From Flavobacteriaceae bacterium (GTDB lineage: Bacteria > Bacteroidota > Bacteroidia > Flavobacteriales > Flavobacteriaceae), in assembly GCA_021647405.1 (NCBI GenBank), contig JAKIUU010000012.1:1-64000 (forward strand): DNA of 64,000 nucleotides. Reading direction: 5' to 3'. Under the pieces are notes generated by a model, which saw only the letters and a program-made list of their open reading frames with translations, made no database searches and was not told the DNA's origin. Shown here piece by piece: positions 45,501 through 54,282 of this stretch; the first letter of the stretch is position 1, and the number at the start of each line of letters is the position of its first letter. Position numbers and translations under genes: made by a program.

Positions 45501-46082
45501 ATGAATGCCAACATTACAAACGAATCTAAATTTATACAAAAGTTGTTAGATCGCACACAAAGAGATGTGGCTTTTAAACAATTGCTAGACCTTTATCAAG
45601 AACGCATTTACTGGCATATTAGAAAAATTGTCATTACGCACGACAATGCCAATGATGTCCTACAAAATACTTTTATGAGAGTTTATAAAAGTTTGCCAAA
45701 ATTTAAACAAAACAGTTCCTTGCATACTTGGATGTATAAAATTGCCTACAACGAATCGCTGCGTTTTATAGAACAAAATAAAAAGAGATATTATGTATCT
45801 ATAGACGATGTAAATAATAAATATCTTGACAACTTAGAAGAAGATACTTATTTTGATGCCAGTTATATTCAATTAAAATTGCAAAATATTTTATCAAAAA
45901 TGCCCGAAAAGCAAAGACAAGTTTTTCAAATGAAGTATTACGACGATTTAAAATTTAGAGAAATAGTCGCCATTTTAGGCATTAAAGAAGGCAGTTTAAA
46001 GACGCTCTATTATGGGGCCGTAAGTATTATTAAAAAAAGCATGATAGCAGAAGATGCTTGTATAAAAAGTGAAGCTTCTTAA
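45501..46082 (+). CDS. RNA polymerase ECF sigma factor (second)
   Basis: The start at MNANITNESKFIQKLLD is preferred; an ATG at 45468 and an earlier frame start at 45456 would add residues unlike the family. Region 2 reads YWHIRKIVITHDNANDVLQN, then TFMRVYKSLPKFKQNSSLHT. Region 4 reads MPEKQRQVFQMKYYDDLKFR, then LGIKEGSLKTLYYGAVSIIK. TAAATTTG at 45430-45437 with TTG 17 bases upstream is a candidate promoter. It is followed after 2 bases by a membrane protein, then a Gly/Asn/Met-repeat protein and a barrel: a compact sigma operon. Confidence 0.92.
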   Translation: MNANITNESKFIQKLLDRTQRDVAFKQLLDLYQERIYWHIRKIVITHDNANDVLQNTFMRVYKSLPKFKQNSSLHTWMYKIAYNESLRFIEQNKKRYYVSIDDVNNKYLDNLEEDTYFDASYIQLKLQNILSKMPEKQRQVFQMKYYDDLKFREIVAILGIKEGSLKTLYYGAVSIIKKSMIAEDACIKSEAS

Positions 46083-46084
46083 AT

Positions 46085-46537
46085 ATGGAAAAATTAAAAC
46101 TAAAAAACATGAAAACAAATGAGAACAATTTGTTTGATGCAAAATTAGACAAATTACACAAAGACGAGTTGGGATTAAGTATTCCAAAAGATTATTTTAA
46201 AAAATCAAATAAAGACATTCTTAAAATTATTGCTGCAGATAAAAATAGGGTAGTGCCTCTTTATAAAAATAAAATTGTCTGGGCTATAGCAGCTTCATTT
46301 GTTTTAATTATAACTTTAACTGTTTATAAACCGTCAATTTTTAACAAGTTAAATCAGTTTGAATTAATTGTTTCAGATACAATTGAACAACTAAACAAAC
46401 CACAATTGGCAGATGCAGATAAAGAATTAAAAAACGACAATGTTTTGTTGAGTTCATTGTTTGTTGCCGATGATAATTTAGACGCTTTTGTAGATGATTA
46501 TGTCTACACAGAAATAATAAAAAATGATTATAAATAA
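46085..46537 (+). CDS. Putative anti-sigma factor (single-pass membrane protein)
   Basis: The 150-residue protein has a soluble N-terminus (LDKLHKDELGLSIPKDYFKK), one membrane helix (KIVWAIAASFVLIITLTVY, about 62-81) and an acidic C-terminal tail. The segment GLSIPKDYF followed by a helix is typical of small Bacteroidota proteins after ECF sigma genes. It starts two bases after the sigma stop. The anti-sigma role is inferred from context. Confidence 0.68.
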   Translation: MEKLKLKNMKTNENNLFDAKLDKLHKDELGLSIPKDYFKKSNKDILKIIAADKNRVVPLYKNKIVWAIAASFVLIITLTVYKPSIFNKLNQFELIVSDTIEQLNKPQLADADKELKNDNVLLSSLFVADDNLDAFVDDYVYTEIIKNDYK

Positions 46538-46614
46538 AAACTTTTTAGAAACGCAGTGGTCTAAAAGGCAATGAACGTTCAAAAATTGTTTAACAGTAAA
46601 AAATAATAATTAAA

Positions 46615-47142
46615 ATGAAATCAACATTAAAATACACAATCTTAATAATAACTTTGGTTTTTAGTTTTTCAAACTTAAAAGCTCAAAACAAGTTAAAAAT
46701 TAAGAATTTAACTCAAGAACAAATCAATTTACTGCAACAACAAAAAGATTTGATTAAGAAAAATAGAACCCTTTTTAAGTCCAGTATGACAGAAGCACAA
46801 CTGGCTATTCTACACAATACCGAGCTTTCTATGAGTGAAAGACACGATGCTTTGTTAGCTACTTTTACAGCAGATCAAAAAGGGATGATGAGAAACAGCA
46901 TGCAAACTATGACCGCTTTAAAAAATCAGTTTAGTGCCTCTTTAACAGCCGATCAAAGACAGCAAATGCGCATGCATTCAAAAGACCGTGTTAAACAACA
47001 CGATGGTACAGAAATGCTTCATTCTGTACAGGATATGCGCGATTCTGATATGAATGGTGGTGGTATGAACGGAAATGGTAATGGTGGCGGCATGAATGGT
47101 AATGGTGGTGGCATGAATGGTAATGGTGGTGGTCACAACTAA
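46615..47142 (+). CDS. Secreted helical protein with Gly/Asn/Met repeat tail
   Basis: The 175-residue protein has a signal peptide ending near SNLKAQ. A helical body of about 110 residues with Spy/CpxP-like spacing follows (LTQEQINLLQQQKDLIKKN; FTADQKGMMRNSMQTM; LTADQRQQMRMHSK). The low-complexity tail repeats GGGMNGN, ending GGGHN. Spy-like proteins are periplasmic chaperones, and Met/His/Asn-rich tails can bind copper or silver; both readings are inference. It sits in the second ECF sigma operon, so it may be the stress effector. Confidence 0.72.
   Translation: MKSTLKYTILIITLVFSFSNLKAQNKLKIKNLTQEQINLLQQQKDLIKKNRTLFKSSMTEAQLAILHNTELSMSERHDALLATFTADQKGMMRNSMQTMTALKNQFSASLTADQRQQMRMHSKDRVKQHDGTEMLHSVQDMRDSDMNGGGMNGNGNGGGMNGNGGGMNGNGGGHN
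47056..47133 (+). repeat. In-frame tandem repeat encoding GGGMNGN
   Basis: Units of 21 bases (47083-47103 and 47104-47124) follow a diverged 27-base unit. All are multiples of three, so copy changes would lengthen the tail without shifting the frame. Confidence 0.8.
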
Positions 47143-47217
47143 ACACTTTTAAAACCTCGAACAATATAAGTGCTTGCGCTTTTCAATCACTTATATTTTA
47201 AAACACAAAATAGTTAT

Positions 47218-48087
47218 ATGAAACCATTAATCACTATCGCATTTTTGTTTGCGGGTTTAACATTTTCTTTTGCCCAAGATGTAAAGGAAACCAAATCAGA
47301 AGAAGACCAAATAATTGACGCTCTTTTTAATTATGATGAAATTGACAACATTGCCGATTCTTTTTCAAACTTTCAATTTTTATATCTCTCGTTAAATTAC
47401 AGTAGCAATACTTATTTCTCTGGACGAGATATTGGTATAGATCAGTTTAATTTAATCCCGCAAATAACCTATTTTAATTCTAATGGCCTATTTGCTTCCT
47501 TATCGGGGATATATTACAGCAAATTTGTTCCTAAATGGGATTATACAACAGTCACTTTAGGCTATGGTAAAAAGTTTGGTAAGTCAAATTCACTCAGATA
47601 TTTTGTCGATTATAGCCGCTATATTTATTCAAATTCGCTAGATAATCTATTCAAAAATAACATAGAATTAGCGCTTTCTTATCATAATAATAAAAATACA
47701 TTGGGCACGCAATTATCTGTAAATTATCTATTTGGAAAAGAACAATCTTTTATAATATCTTCTAGAAATTTCGCTTCTTTTGAGTTGCTTAAAACAAAAA
47801 AATCTACTTTAAAGTTTAAGCCGCAAGTAAATATAACCATGGGACAACAAACCATAGAGTTGGCCCAAACAGTTATAATTTCTGGCTCTGAGCTAACCGA
47901 TTATACACAACATAAAGTTTTTGGTATGATTAATACTCAGATTGAAATTCCACTGTTGTTAAATACCCATAATTTCGATTTTGAGTTGGGTTATAACTTG
48001 AATATTCCCTCAGCTTTCGAAAATGAATCCAATTTAAAAACCACAGGCTATTTTAATGTTTCTTTGGCTTATTTAATGGATTTGTAA
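47218..48087 (+). CDS. Putative outer-membrane beta-barrel protein
   Basis: The start chosen at MKPLITIAFLFAGLTFSFAQ gives a signal peptide; a frame start 16 codons earlier would not. The mature part of about 270 residues alternates aromatic and polar residues in strand-like stretches (QFLYLSLNYSSNTYFSGRDI; LRYFVDYSRYIYS; TGYFNVSLAYLMDL). It ends in an aromatic-poor but strand-like C-terminus. It probably forms a small barrel in the outer membrane. It is the last gene of the second sigma operon. No specific family is recognised. Confidence 0.7.
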   Translation: MKPLITIAFLFAGLTFSFAQDVKETKSEEDQIIDALFNYDEIDNIADSFSNFQFLYLSLNYSSNTYFSGRDIGIDQFNLIPQITYFNSNGLFASLSGIYYSKFVPKWDYTTVTLGYGKKFGKSNSLRYFVDYSRYIYSNSLDNLFKNNIELALSYHNNKNTLGTQLSVNYLFGKEQSFIISSRNFASFELLKTKKSTLKFKPQVNITMGQQTIELAQTVIISGSELTDYTQHKVFGMINTQIEIPLLLNTHNFDFELGYNLNIPSAFENESNLKTTGYFNVSLAYLMDL

Positions 48088-48295
48088 AAGTAAAACAGCC
48101 ATGACTGTAAAATGTATATAACATAATTGATGTAAATATAGAAGTCTTAATTTGCACTATAATGTTCTGCGTTATATAACTTGAGATTTACCTGCTGGTT
48201 TTATAGGTTTTTCTATCACATTAATAAAAAGAATAACAAACCAAATTGGAGGTGTTTACTGTAAAAGAGTTTTTATCTTTACCAAAAAATATTCT

Positions 48296-49612
48296 ATGCC
48301 CAAAAAGTTTTCCGATTTAGGAATCAATACACAATTGCAACAATGTTTAGCCGATTTACAAATTTCTGTACCCACAGATATTCAAGTAAAAGCAATTCCA
48401 ATTGTGCTAAATCAAAATGACGATATCGTTGCTTTAGCCAAAACGGGGACTGGTAAAACAGTGGCTTTTGGCTTGCCTTTGTTGCAATTAATTGATACTA
48501 AAAATTGTGATATTCAAGCTTTAATTCTAGGACCAACAAGAGAATTAGGGCAACAGATTTATGCGAATTTAATATCGTTTTCTAGTGATAATACGGCTAT
48601 TTCTATTGCCTCTGTTTGTGGTGGCATTCCTATTAAACCTCAAATAGAAAAATTAAAAACCAAGATACATATTGTTGTGGCCACACCAGGCCGTTTGGTA
48701 GATTTAATAAAACGAAAGGCTATAAATATTAAGAGTTTAAAATATTTGGTTTTAGATGAAGCCGATGAAATGGTAACGGCTTTAAAAAAAGACTTAGATA
48801 TCATAATTGAAGCCATTCCAAAATCACGACGAACGTTTTTGTTTACAGCGACTATGCCCGGCACCATAAAACAATTGATTCAGAATTATATGTCAAAACA
48901 TGTCATTCAAGTTGAAGCAGACATGTCAACTTTGGGGCATCAGGGAATAGACCACCGTTTTGTTGTTGTAGAACCCATTGAAAAACTAGAAGTACTGCTT
49001 CACTTTTTAAATTCTAAAGAGGGGCAACGCGGCATCATTTTTTGTAGAACCAAAGCAGCCGTTAATAAATTAGCTAAAAAATTAGCCATCAATAAATTTT
49101 CATCAGGTGCCATTCACGGCAGCTTAACACAAGGTATTCGCGACCGTATTATGGGGCAATTTAGAGAAGGCTTTATAGATATTTTAGTAGCCACCGATTT
49201 AGCGGCACGCGGTATTGATGTTAAAGAAATAGCGTATGTTGTCAATTATCATTTACCAGACACTTATGAGGCTTATGTACACAGAAGTGGGCGGACGGCT
49301 AGAGCCGGTGCAAAGGGGCTTTCTTTAACCATTTTACAAAAAGAAGAAGTTGATGATATAGCCGATTTTGAAAAAGAGTTAGGCATTGTTTTTAAGCCGC
49401 TTAAAAAAGCTGATGCGCAAAGCATCGCAGAGAATAATGCTTTGTTATGGGCTAAGAAAATATTTAAGACAAAACCAAATCACGCAATTCCTACAGCATT
49501 TAAAAAGAAAATAAGTACAGTCTTTCAACACCTTACAAAAGAAGAATTGGTAGAGAAAATATTGGCAAATTATTGGACACAAAACGGCACTAATCAAAAA
49601 TCAGAAAAGTAA
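48296..49612 (+). CDS. DEAD-box RNA helicase
   Basis: The 438-residue protein has a complete motif set: AKTGTGKT, GPTRELGQQ, TPGRLVD, VLDEADEMVT, FTATMP, RGIIFCRTK, LAARGIDVKE and HRSGRTARAG. The two-domain core is followed by about 70 residues (KKADAQSIAENNALLWAKKI) and a short helical tail, with no RGG or RRM-type domain. It most resembles the DeaD/RhlE group. The next helicase gene starts 16 bases after its stop, so the two are cotranscribed. Confidence 0.94.
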   Translation: MPKKFSDLGINTQLQQCLADLQISVPTDIQVKAIPIVLNQNDDIVALAKTGTGKTVAFGLPLLQLIDTKNCDIQALILGPTRELGQQIYANLISFSSDNTAISIASVCGGIPIKPQIEKLKTKIHIVVATPGRLVDLIKRKAINIKSLKYLVLDEADEMVTALKKDLDIIIEAIPKSRRTFLFTATMPGTIKQLIQNYMSKHVIQVEADMSTLGHQGIDHRFVVVEPIEKLEVLLHFLNSKEGQRGIIFCRTKAAVNKLAKKLAINKFSSGAIHGSLTQGIRDRIMGQFREGFIDILVATDLAARGIDVKEIAYVVNYHLPDTYEAYVHRSGRTARAGAKGLSLTILQKEEVDDIADFEKELGIVFKPLKKADAQSIAENNALLWAKKIFKTKPNHAIPTAFKKKISTVFQHLTKEELVEKILANYWTQNGTNQKSEK

Positions 49613-49627
49613 AAAGGTTTAATCAGT

Positions 49628-50941
49628 ATGGCAAATATTATTAAAGAGCAACAAGATATTTTAGCAAAATTTAATATCCATAAGTTGAACGACATGCAAG
49701 AGGAAGCTATGGCCGTCATAGAAAAAACGGCCAATACAATATTGCTTTCACCTACAGGAACTGGTAAAACCTTGGCATTTTTGTTACCTATTGTCAAATC
49801 ATTAGACCCCAATTGCACAGATATACAGGCGCTTATTTTAGTCCCTTCACGCGAATTGGCCATACAAATAGAACAAGTAGTTCGCAATATGGGTTCTGGT
49901 TTTAAAGTCAATGCGGTTTATGGCGGCAGATCTATGGCTAAAGATAAAATTGAAATAAAACATGTGCCCGCTATTTTAATAGGAACACCTGGTCGGATTT
50001 CAGATCATTTTAACAACGATCGTTTTTCTAAAGACAGCATTAGAACCCTCGTTTTAGATGAATTCGACAAGTCATTAGAAGTGGGTTTTGAGTACGAAAT
50101 GCGCAGTATTGTCAAACAATTAAAAAATATAAATAAACGCATTTTAACATCGGCTACAAAAGGCGTTGAAATTCCCGATTTTGTTCGTTTAGATAAACCG
50201 ACTACAATCAATTATTTAAAAGATACCATTGCTTCAAAATTGCAGATTAAAATAGTTGTTTCGCCTTCAAAAAGTAAATTAAAAACAGTTTTAGATTTAT
50301 TAGGATATATTGGCAATCAGCCCGGTATTATTTTCTGTAATTTAAGAGATAGTATAGAGCAAGTGAGTAATTTTTTAGAGAAAAATAATATAAATCATAC
50401 CTGCTTTTCTGGCGCTATGGAACAAAGAGACAGAGAGCGTTCTTTAATTAAATTCAGAAATGGGACGTGTCAAATATTAGTAGCTACAGATTTAGCTGCT
50501 AGAGGAATAGATATCCCAGAAATGAAATATATTATGCATTATGAGCTTCCTAAGACTTTAGAAGAGTTTACGCATAGAAATGGCAGAACTGCCCGCGTAA
50601 ATGCCAAAGGCACAGCTTATGTGTTAAAATGGGAAAAAGAATACTTATCCGAATTTATCAACAATTCAAAAGCCTTAGATATTTCTGTAAAAGTGCCTTT
50701 AAAACCCCAATATTGGGAAACATTGTTTATTTCAGGCGGCAGAAAAGATAAAATTTCAAAAGGTGATATTGCAGGCTTATTTTTTAAAATCGGCAATCTT
50801 AATAAAGATCAGTTAGGCGCCATTGAACTCAAACAAGATTGTGCTTTTGTGGCTGTGCCGCGTTCAATTGCATCCCAATTAGTAGAAAAATTGAATAACA
50901 CCCGTTTAAAGAAGAAAAAAGTGCGGATAACATTTTTGTAG
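49628..50941 (+). CDS. DbpA-like DEAD-box-family helicase (DEFD variant)
   Basis: The 437-residue protein has motif I SPTGTGKT, Ia PSRELAIQ, Ib TPGRISD, motif II DEFD instead of DEAD, motif III TSAT, motif V LAARGIDIPE and motif VI HRNGRTARVN. The C-terminal 75 residues (GRKDKISKGDIAGLFFKIGN, later DCAFVAVPRS) match the DbpA RNA-binding domain, which targets the helicase to 23S rRNA hairpin 92 in DbpA. A role in large-subunit assembly is likely. The DEFD change is one residue and keeps both catalytic acids. Confidence 0.92.
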   Translation: MANIIKEQQDILAKFNIHKLNDMQEEAMAVIEKTANTILLSPTGTGKTLAFLLPIVKSLDPNCTDIQALILVPSRELAIQIEQVVRNMGSGFKVNAVYGGRSMAKDKIEIKHVPAILIGTPGRISDHFNNDRFSKDSIRTLVLDEFDKSLEVGFEYEMRSIVKQLKNINKRILTSATKGVEIPDFVRLDKPTTINYLKDTIASKLQIKIVVSPSKSKLKTVLDLLGYIGNQPGIIFCNLRDSIEQVSNFLEKNNINHTCFSGAMEQRDRERSLIKFRNGTCQILVATDLAARGIDIPEMKYIMHYELPKTLEEFTHRNGRTARVNAKGTAYVLKWEKEYLSEFINNSKALDISVKVPLKPQYWETLFISGGRKDKISKGDIAGLFFKIGNLNKDQLGAIELKQDCAFVAVPRSIASQLVEKLNNTRLKKKKVRITFL

Positions 50942-50995
50942 TTTATTAAGATTATCAAAAATTTATTCTACCAAAATAAAGGAACACCTTTTATA

Positions 50996-51029
50996 CCACA
51001 AGCCTGTGGTGAGCGAAGTCGAACCATAG
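50996..51029. repeat. Interspersed-type repeat fragment
   Basis: The segment containing GTGGTGAGCGAAGTCGAACC resembles, from memory, a short repeat scattered through intergenic DNA of many flavobacteria (variants of CTGAGCGAAGTCGAAGG). Only one copy occurs in this window. Confidence 0.4.
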
Positions 51030-51589
51030 GAGGAAAGCATAATGTGTGTGGAATGGAATTGCCAAAGGACTAAATTATAAATTATTGTTGTCCGAGCAAA
51101 AAATTAAATAAGTCGCTAAAGTATTGTGTTTGTTATATTTTAAAAGTTTTATAAAATTGACACCTTGCTTTTACCTATAAGAAAAAATACATGTATTATT
51201 TAGCCTTATGTATTTTAACTATAATACTATCAATTAGTTACAATGTAGTCTTGAGTCTTTGTTCTTACAGCTAAGCGGTCTTATGTCTTTAGTCGGACAC
51301 TAATGATTTTAAATAAACAATCGAGCGTTTGTAGGCGGCAATTTTACATAATGGCAAATTATAGGGCAAATGGTGTTATAATGAATGCAAATTGCTTAGA
51401 ATTGTTTATTTGAAAATAGTACAGAATATTGAAATTATACAAAAGCATATTTTATTATGAATAACAAATGCTTATAAACCCCAGTACGAAACAAACTTTT
51501 TGAAAATATAAGTTACTGGGATATTTACACATAATATAAAATTATAGCTGTCAAATAATTTACAAGTTTATGAGCCGTAATTTGCTTTA

Positions 51590-51664
51590 ACATAATTGTT
51601 GACGATATAGACCTAAAGGTAACTATATCTACAATTATGTATAAATAGCCTTTATCAAGGCTAT
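51590..51664. other. Two consecutive strong hairpins
   Basis: Hairpin one: ACATAATTGT (51590-51599) pairs with ACAATTATGT (51631-51640). GATATAG (51604-51610) pairs with CTATATC (51623-51629), capped by ACCT-AA-AGGT. Hairpin two: ATAGCCTT (51645-51652), loop TATC, AAGGCTAT (51657-51664). A structured RNA, or the end of a lost mobile element, are possible readings; no T-run follows, so simple termination is unlikely. Confidence 0.5.
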
Positions 51665-51758
51665 ACAGAAATTACTGTATTTGCACTATAATTATTATTA
51701 TGTTAAATAGTAATTATTAAAACCTGCCTCTATTTAGGAGCTTGCACCAAAAATAAAA

Positions 51759-52820
51759 TTACTTGTTTAGTTTTATACGCAACAATTTATGTGCAAACAC
51801 ATCCCCCACAAAAAGAAATTTTTTGTATTTAAGTGCCACACTAGAACCCGACATTTCTGAGCCATTATTTAAATAAACCTGTTCGGTTTTATAAACACCA
51901 TTTGGTTTTTGATAAATCTTTAAAACCTCAGATGGCGAGAATTTTGTAGAATCTTTGGCGTGTCCTGCAAATTTTAAAAGCTTTGAATGTGCGGCTGTCC
52001 AAATAGCGCCTTGGGCATCAATGGTAATATTATCAACACCTGTATGTGTATTTATATAATGTTTTAAACGCACATCGCCATTATCTAAAATAGCATAAAC
52101 ACTAATTTTCTGTCCTGTAGATTCAGCCACATACAATGTTTTTTTATCGCCAGATATCTCTACGCCATTGGCATATTGCAAGTCTTTAATAACGGGTCTG
52201 TAATGCTGCCCGTCAAAATACAACACATATGATTTTGATTGTTGTAGGTAGTCTTCTAAAACTCTTGAAAAACCTTTTTTTGTACCGTGATCGTTGGTTG
52301 TATAAAAAGTGTTTTTACTGGCTGCCGCCACATCATTCGGACTGAACATCAGTCTGTTAGAATAGCTTTTAAGATGCATTAAGGTGCCATTTTTATAGAT
52401 GAATTTTTCTATAAAATTCCCATTTTTATTGTGATTAACAGCAAAAAGATAGGTACTTCCCTCCTGTTGTAAAACCGAAATACCGTGCGGATGAAAATCG
52501 CCACTGTAAGTGGTTAACATTTTTTTTGGTGACAAATTGAGGCTATCTGTCAAGTCTAAAGCATAAATACCATCAAGTGGGTTTTCGCCTTTAAGCGTTA
52601 TAGCCCATCTGTTGGTAGAAGAAATATAAAGCAAATTGTTTTTGCTATCTAAAGCCACATCTTCTGTACCTGCCATATTTGTATAAATGTGTTCGGTTAC
52701 ACCCTTATTATGATTAATAATAGTTTTAAAAACACCACCTAAATAAAGTGTTTTAAGCACAAGTGCAACAAGTATTGTGACAATAATTTTAAAGCTTAGT
52801 TTTAAGTATTTTTTTATCAT
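51759..52820 (-). CDS. SMP-30/arylesterase-like six-bladed beta-propeller protein
   Basis: The 353-residue protein has an N-terminal membrane helix (IIVTILVALVLKTLYLGGVF), so it is anchored with the propeller in the periplasm. Blade motifs include AGTEDVALDSKNNLLYISST, GDFHPHGISVL, FSPNDVAAASKNTFYTTND and GVDNITIDAQGAIWTAAH. These parallel paraoxonase/strictosidine-synthase-like propellers (the PNDV and NG..V calcium-binding Asn and Asp). Lactonase or esterase activity is plausible. A 105-base gap separates it from the thioesterase gene. Confidence 0.8.
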   Translation of the reverse strand: MIKKYLKLSFKIIVTILVALVLKTLYLGGVFKTIINHNKGVTEHIYTNMAGTEDVALDSKNNLLYISSTNRWAITLKGENPLDGIYALDLTDSLNLSPKKMLTTYSGDFHPHGISVLQQEGSTYLFAVNHNKNGNFIEKFIYKNGTLMHLKSYSNRLMFSPNDVAAASKNTFYTTNDHGTKKGFSRVLEDYLQQSKSYVLYFDGQHYRPVIKDLQYANGVEISGDKKTLYVAESTGQKISVYAILDNGDVRLKHYINTHTGVDNITIDAQGAIWTAAHSKLLKFAGHAKDSTKFSPSEVLKIYQKPNGVYKTEQVYLNNGSEMSGSSVALKYKKFLFVGDVFAHKLLRIKLNK

Positions 52821-52924
52821 TTTAGTAAAAATATATTATTGAAGAGCGTTGACTTCATCACAATGATTTTGAATATTTTCAAATATACAGAATTTTAACA
52901 AATGGTAAATAAAGGTTTATTTGC

Positions 52925-53332
52925 TTAAAATGAGGTATTTAATACCGATAGAATATCATCTTGAATCCGTCTTGGGCGCATGGTTTTGGCATCTAGCAAC
53001 ACCCATGTTGTTTTGGCTTTGGTGAGCAAGGTATTGTTAGCATAAATTTCTACATGCCTAATAGATTTTACACCAGAGCTCTCTCCTACCCATGTTTTTA
53101 TACTGATAAGATCACCCAAAAAGGCAGGTTTTAAATAATCAATTTCATGGCGCAGTGCCACCCAGCTGTATATTTTGGTAAACCTGTCTTTTGAGAGTTG
53201 TGCCCAATGTTTGGTTGCGGCTAAGTTTATCCATTTTAAATAAACCACATTGTTAACATGATTTAATGTGTCAATGTCCTCAGAAACAACCGAGAGTTCA
53301 AAGGTAAAAGTAGCAGACTTTTTCGCGTCCAT
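52925..53332 (-). CDS. Acyl-CoA thioesterase (hotdog fold, YbgC-like)
   Basis: The 135-residue protein reads EDIDTLNHVNNVVYLKWINL near the start, the Asp- and His/Asn-containing hotdog motif of 4-hydroxybenzoyl-CoA thioesterase-like proteins. ALRHEIDYLKPAFLGDLISI carries the central strand. It is complete and cytoplasmic. It hydrolyses an acyl-CoA; the chain is not known. It is divergent from the NifX-like gene. Confidence 0.9.
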   Translation of the reverse strand: MDAKKSATFTFELSVVSEDIDTLNHVNNVVYLKWINLAATKHWAQLSKDRFTKIYSWVALRHEIDYLKPAFLGDLISIKTWVGESSGVKSIRHVEIYANNTLLTKAKTTWVLLDAKTMRPRRIQDDILSVLNTSF

Positions 53333-53443
53333 TTATAATTTTGATTTAGGTAAAAGTACTGAAAAAAAATACTTTTAAAATGTGACATTTGTCATATTTT
53401 AAAAATCTTATAATTAAGATATTGGCGCATAATTCTATTCAAA

Positions 53444-53827
53444 ATGATAAACACCATTGCTGTAACTTGCCAAAACCTAAAAGAAGTGTCTGGTCATGCC
53501 GGAACATGCCAAAATTATTTAATTTATACACTTATTGACAACATAGTTGTCGATAAAAAATTGAGAGCACTTAGCCGTGATGAGATCTTACACAATACTT
53601 TTCACAGTCCTATTGAAAATCCAGATCACCCTATTTTTAAAGCCGATATTTTATTGACAGGCGGTATTGGTATGGGTGGTATAAACAGGCTTAAAATGTA
53701 TCAGGTTGATACCTTTATAATTGCAGAAACAGATCCTGATGAAGCTGTCGAAAAATTGTTAAGGAATGTTTTAGAGGTACTTAATCCTAATGACAAACAA
53801 CCAGCAGGAAGTTGTGGTTGCAGTTAA
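53444..53827 (+). CDS. NifX/NifB-like dinitrogenase cofactor-family protein
   Basis: The 127-residue protein belongs to the dinitrogenase iron-molybdenum cofactor domain family (RNase H-like fold). It opens with INTIAVTCQNLKEVSGHAGT, then LTGGIGMGGINRLKMYQVDT and ETDPDEAVEKLLRNVLE. The tail GSCGCS has two cysteines and might bind a metal or Fe-S cluster. No nitrogen-fixation genes are present, so a general metal-cluster role is more likely. It starts a run of small genes. Confidence 0.82.
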   Translation: MINTIAVTCQNLKEVSGHAGTCQNYLIYTLIDNIVVDKKLRALSRDEILHNTFHSPIENPDHPIFKADILLTGGIGMGGINRLKMYQVDTFIIAETDPDEAVEKLLRNVLEVLNPNDKQPAGSCGCS

Positions 53828-53913
53828 ACCGATTAAGATTAACAAATCCTTTTTTTTAACATTAGACCTATTTATTTTAAATTCGCATTACATTTGTCAA
53901 TATTATTTTAAAA

Positions 53914-54282
53914 ATGCGAATAGATAAATATTTGTGGTGTGTGCGGATTTTTAAGACACGTGGCTTAGCAACCGAAGCCTGTAAGAAAAACCATGTGAGT
54001 ATTAACAATCAAAAAGTTAAACCTTCTAAAGAAGTTTTTGGCAGTGAAAAAATAGGGATTCGTAAAAACCAGATTGATTATCAATTCGAAGTTTTAGATT
54101 TGCCTACAAGGCGTGTGGGTGCTAAGTTAGTGGGTTTATACTATAATGACACAACACCCAAAGAAGCTTTTAAAAAAGATGAAATGTTGAAATTTTCAAA
54201 AGATTACTACCGCAAAAAAGGCGAAGGCCGCCCCACTAAAAAAGACCGTCGTGATATAGAAAATTACACCGATGAAGACTGA
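53914..54282 (+). CDS. S4-domain RNA-binding protein (Hsp15-like)
   Basis: The 122-residue protein has the S4 domain at the N-terminus (MRIDKYLWCVRIFKTRGLAT, then CKKNHVSINNQKVKPSKEV), followed by a basic tail (KKGEGRPTKKDRRDIENY). This is the layout of Hsp15/RlbA-like proteins that bind stalled 50S subunits with nascent chains. It overlaps the next gene by 11 bases, implying coupled translation. Confidence 0.92.
   Translation: MRIDKYLWCVRIFKTRGLATEACKKNHVSINNQKVKPSKEVFGSEKIGIRKNQIDYQFEVLDLPTRRVGAKLVGLYYNDTTPKEAFKKDEMLKFSKDYYRKKGEGRPTKKDRRDIENYTDED

Larger units (their letters stand above)
50942..51758. other. Gene-free stretch of 817 bases
   Basis: No frame on either strand looks like protein. 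The region contains a short interspersed-type repeat near 51000, AT-rich unstructured DNA to about 51580, and two consecutive hairpins at 51590-51664. It could hold a small RNA or the remains of a lost gene; nothing coding can be supported. Confidence 0.7.

Noticed and set aside
47056..47133. Possible phase-variable tandem repeat
   Set aside because: Units are 21 or 27 bases, so copy changes keep the frame and cannot switch the gene off.
53444..53827. NifX-like gene as evidence of nitrogen fixation
   Set aside because: No nif structural or cofactor genes are present; this family is widespread in non-fixing bacteria.
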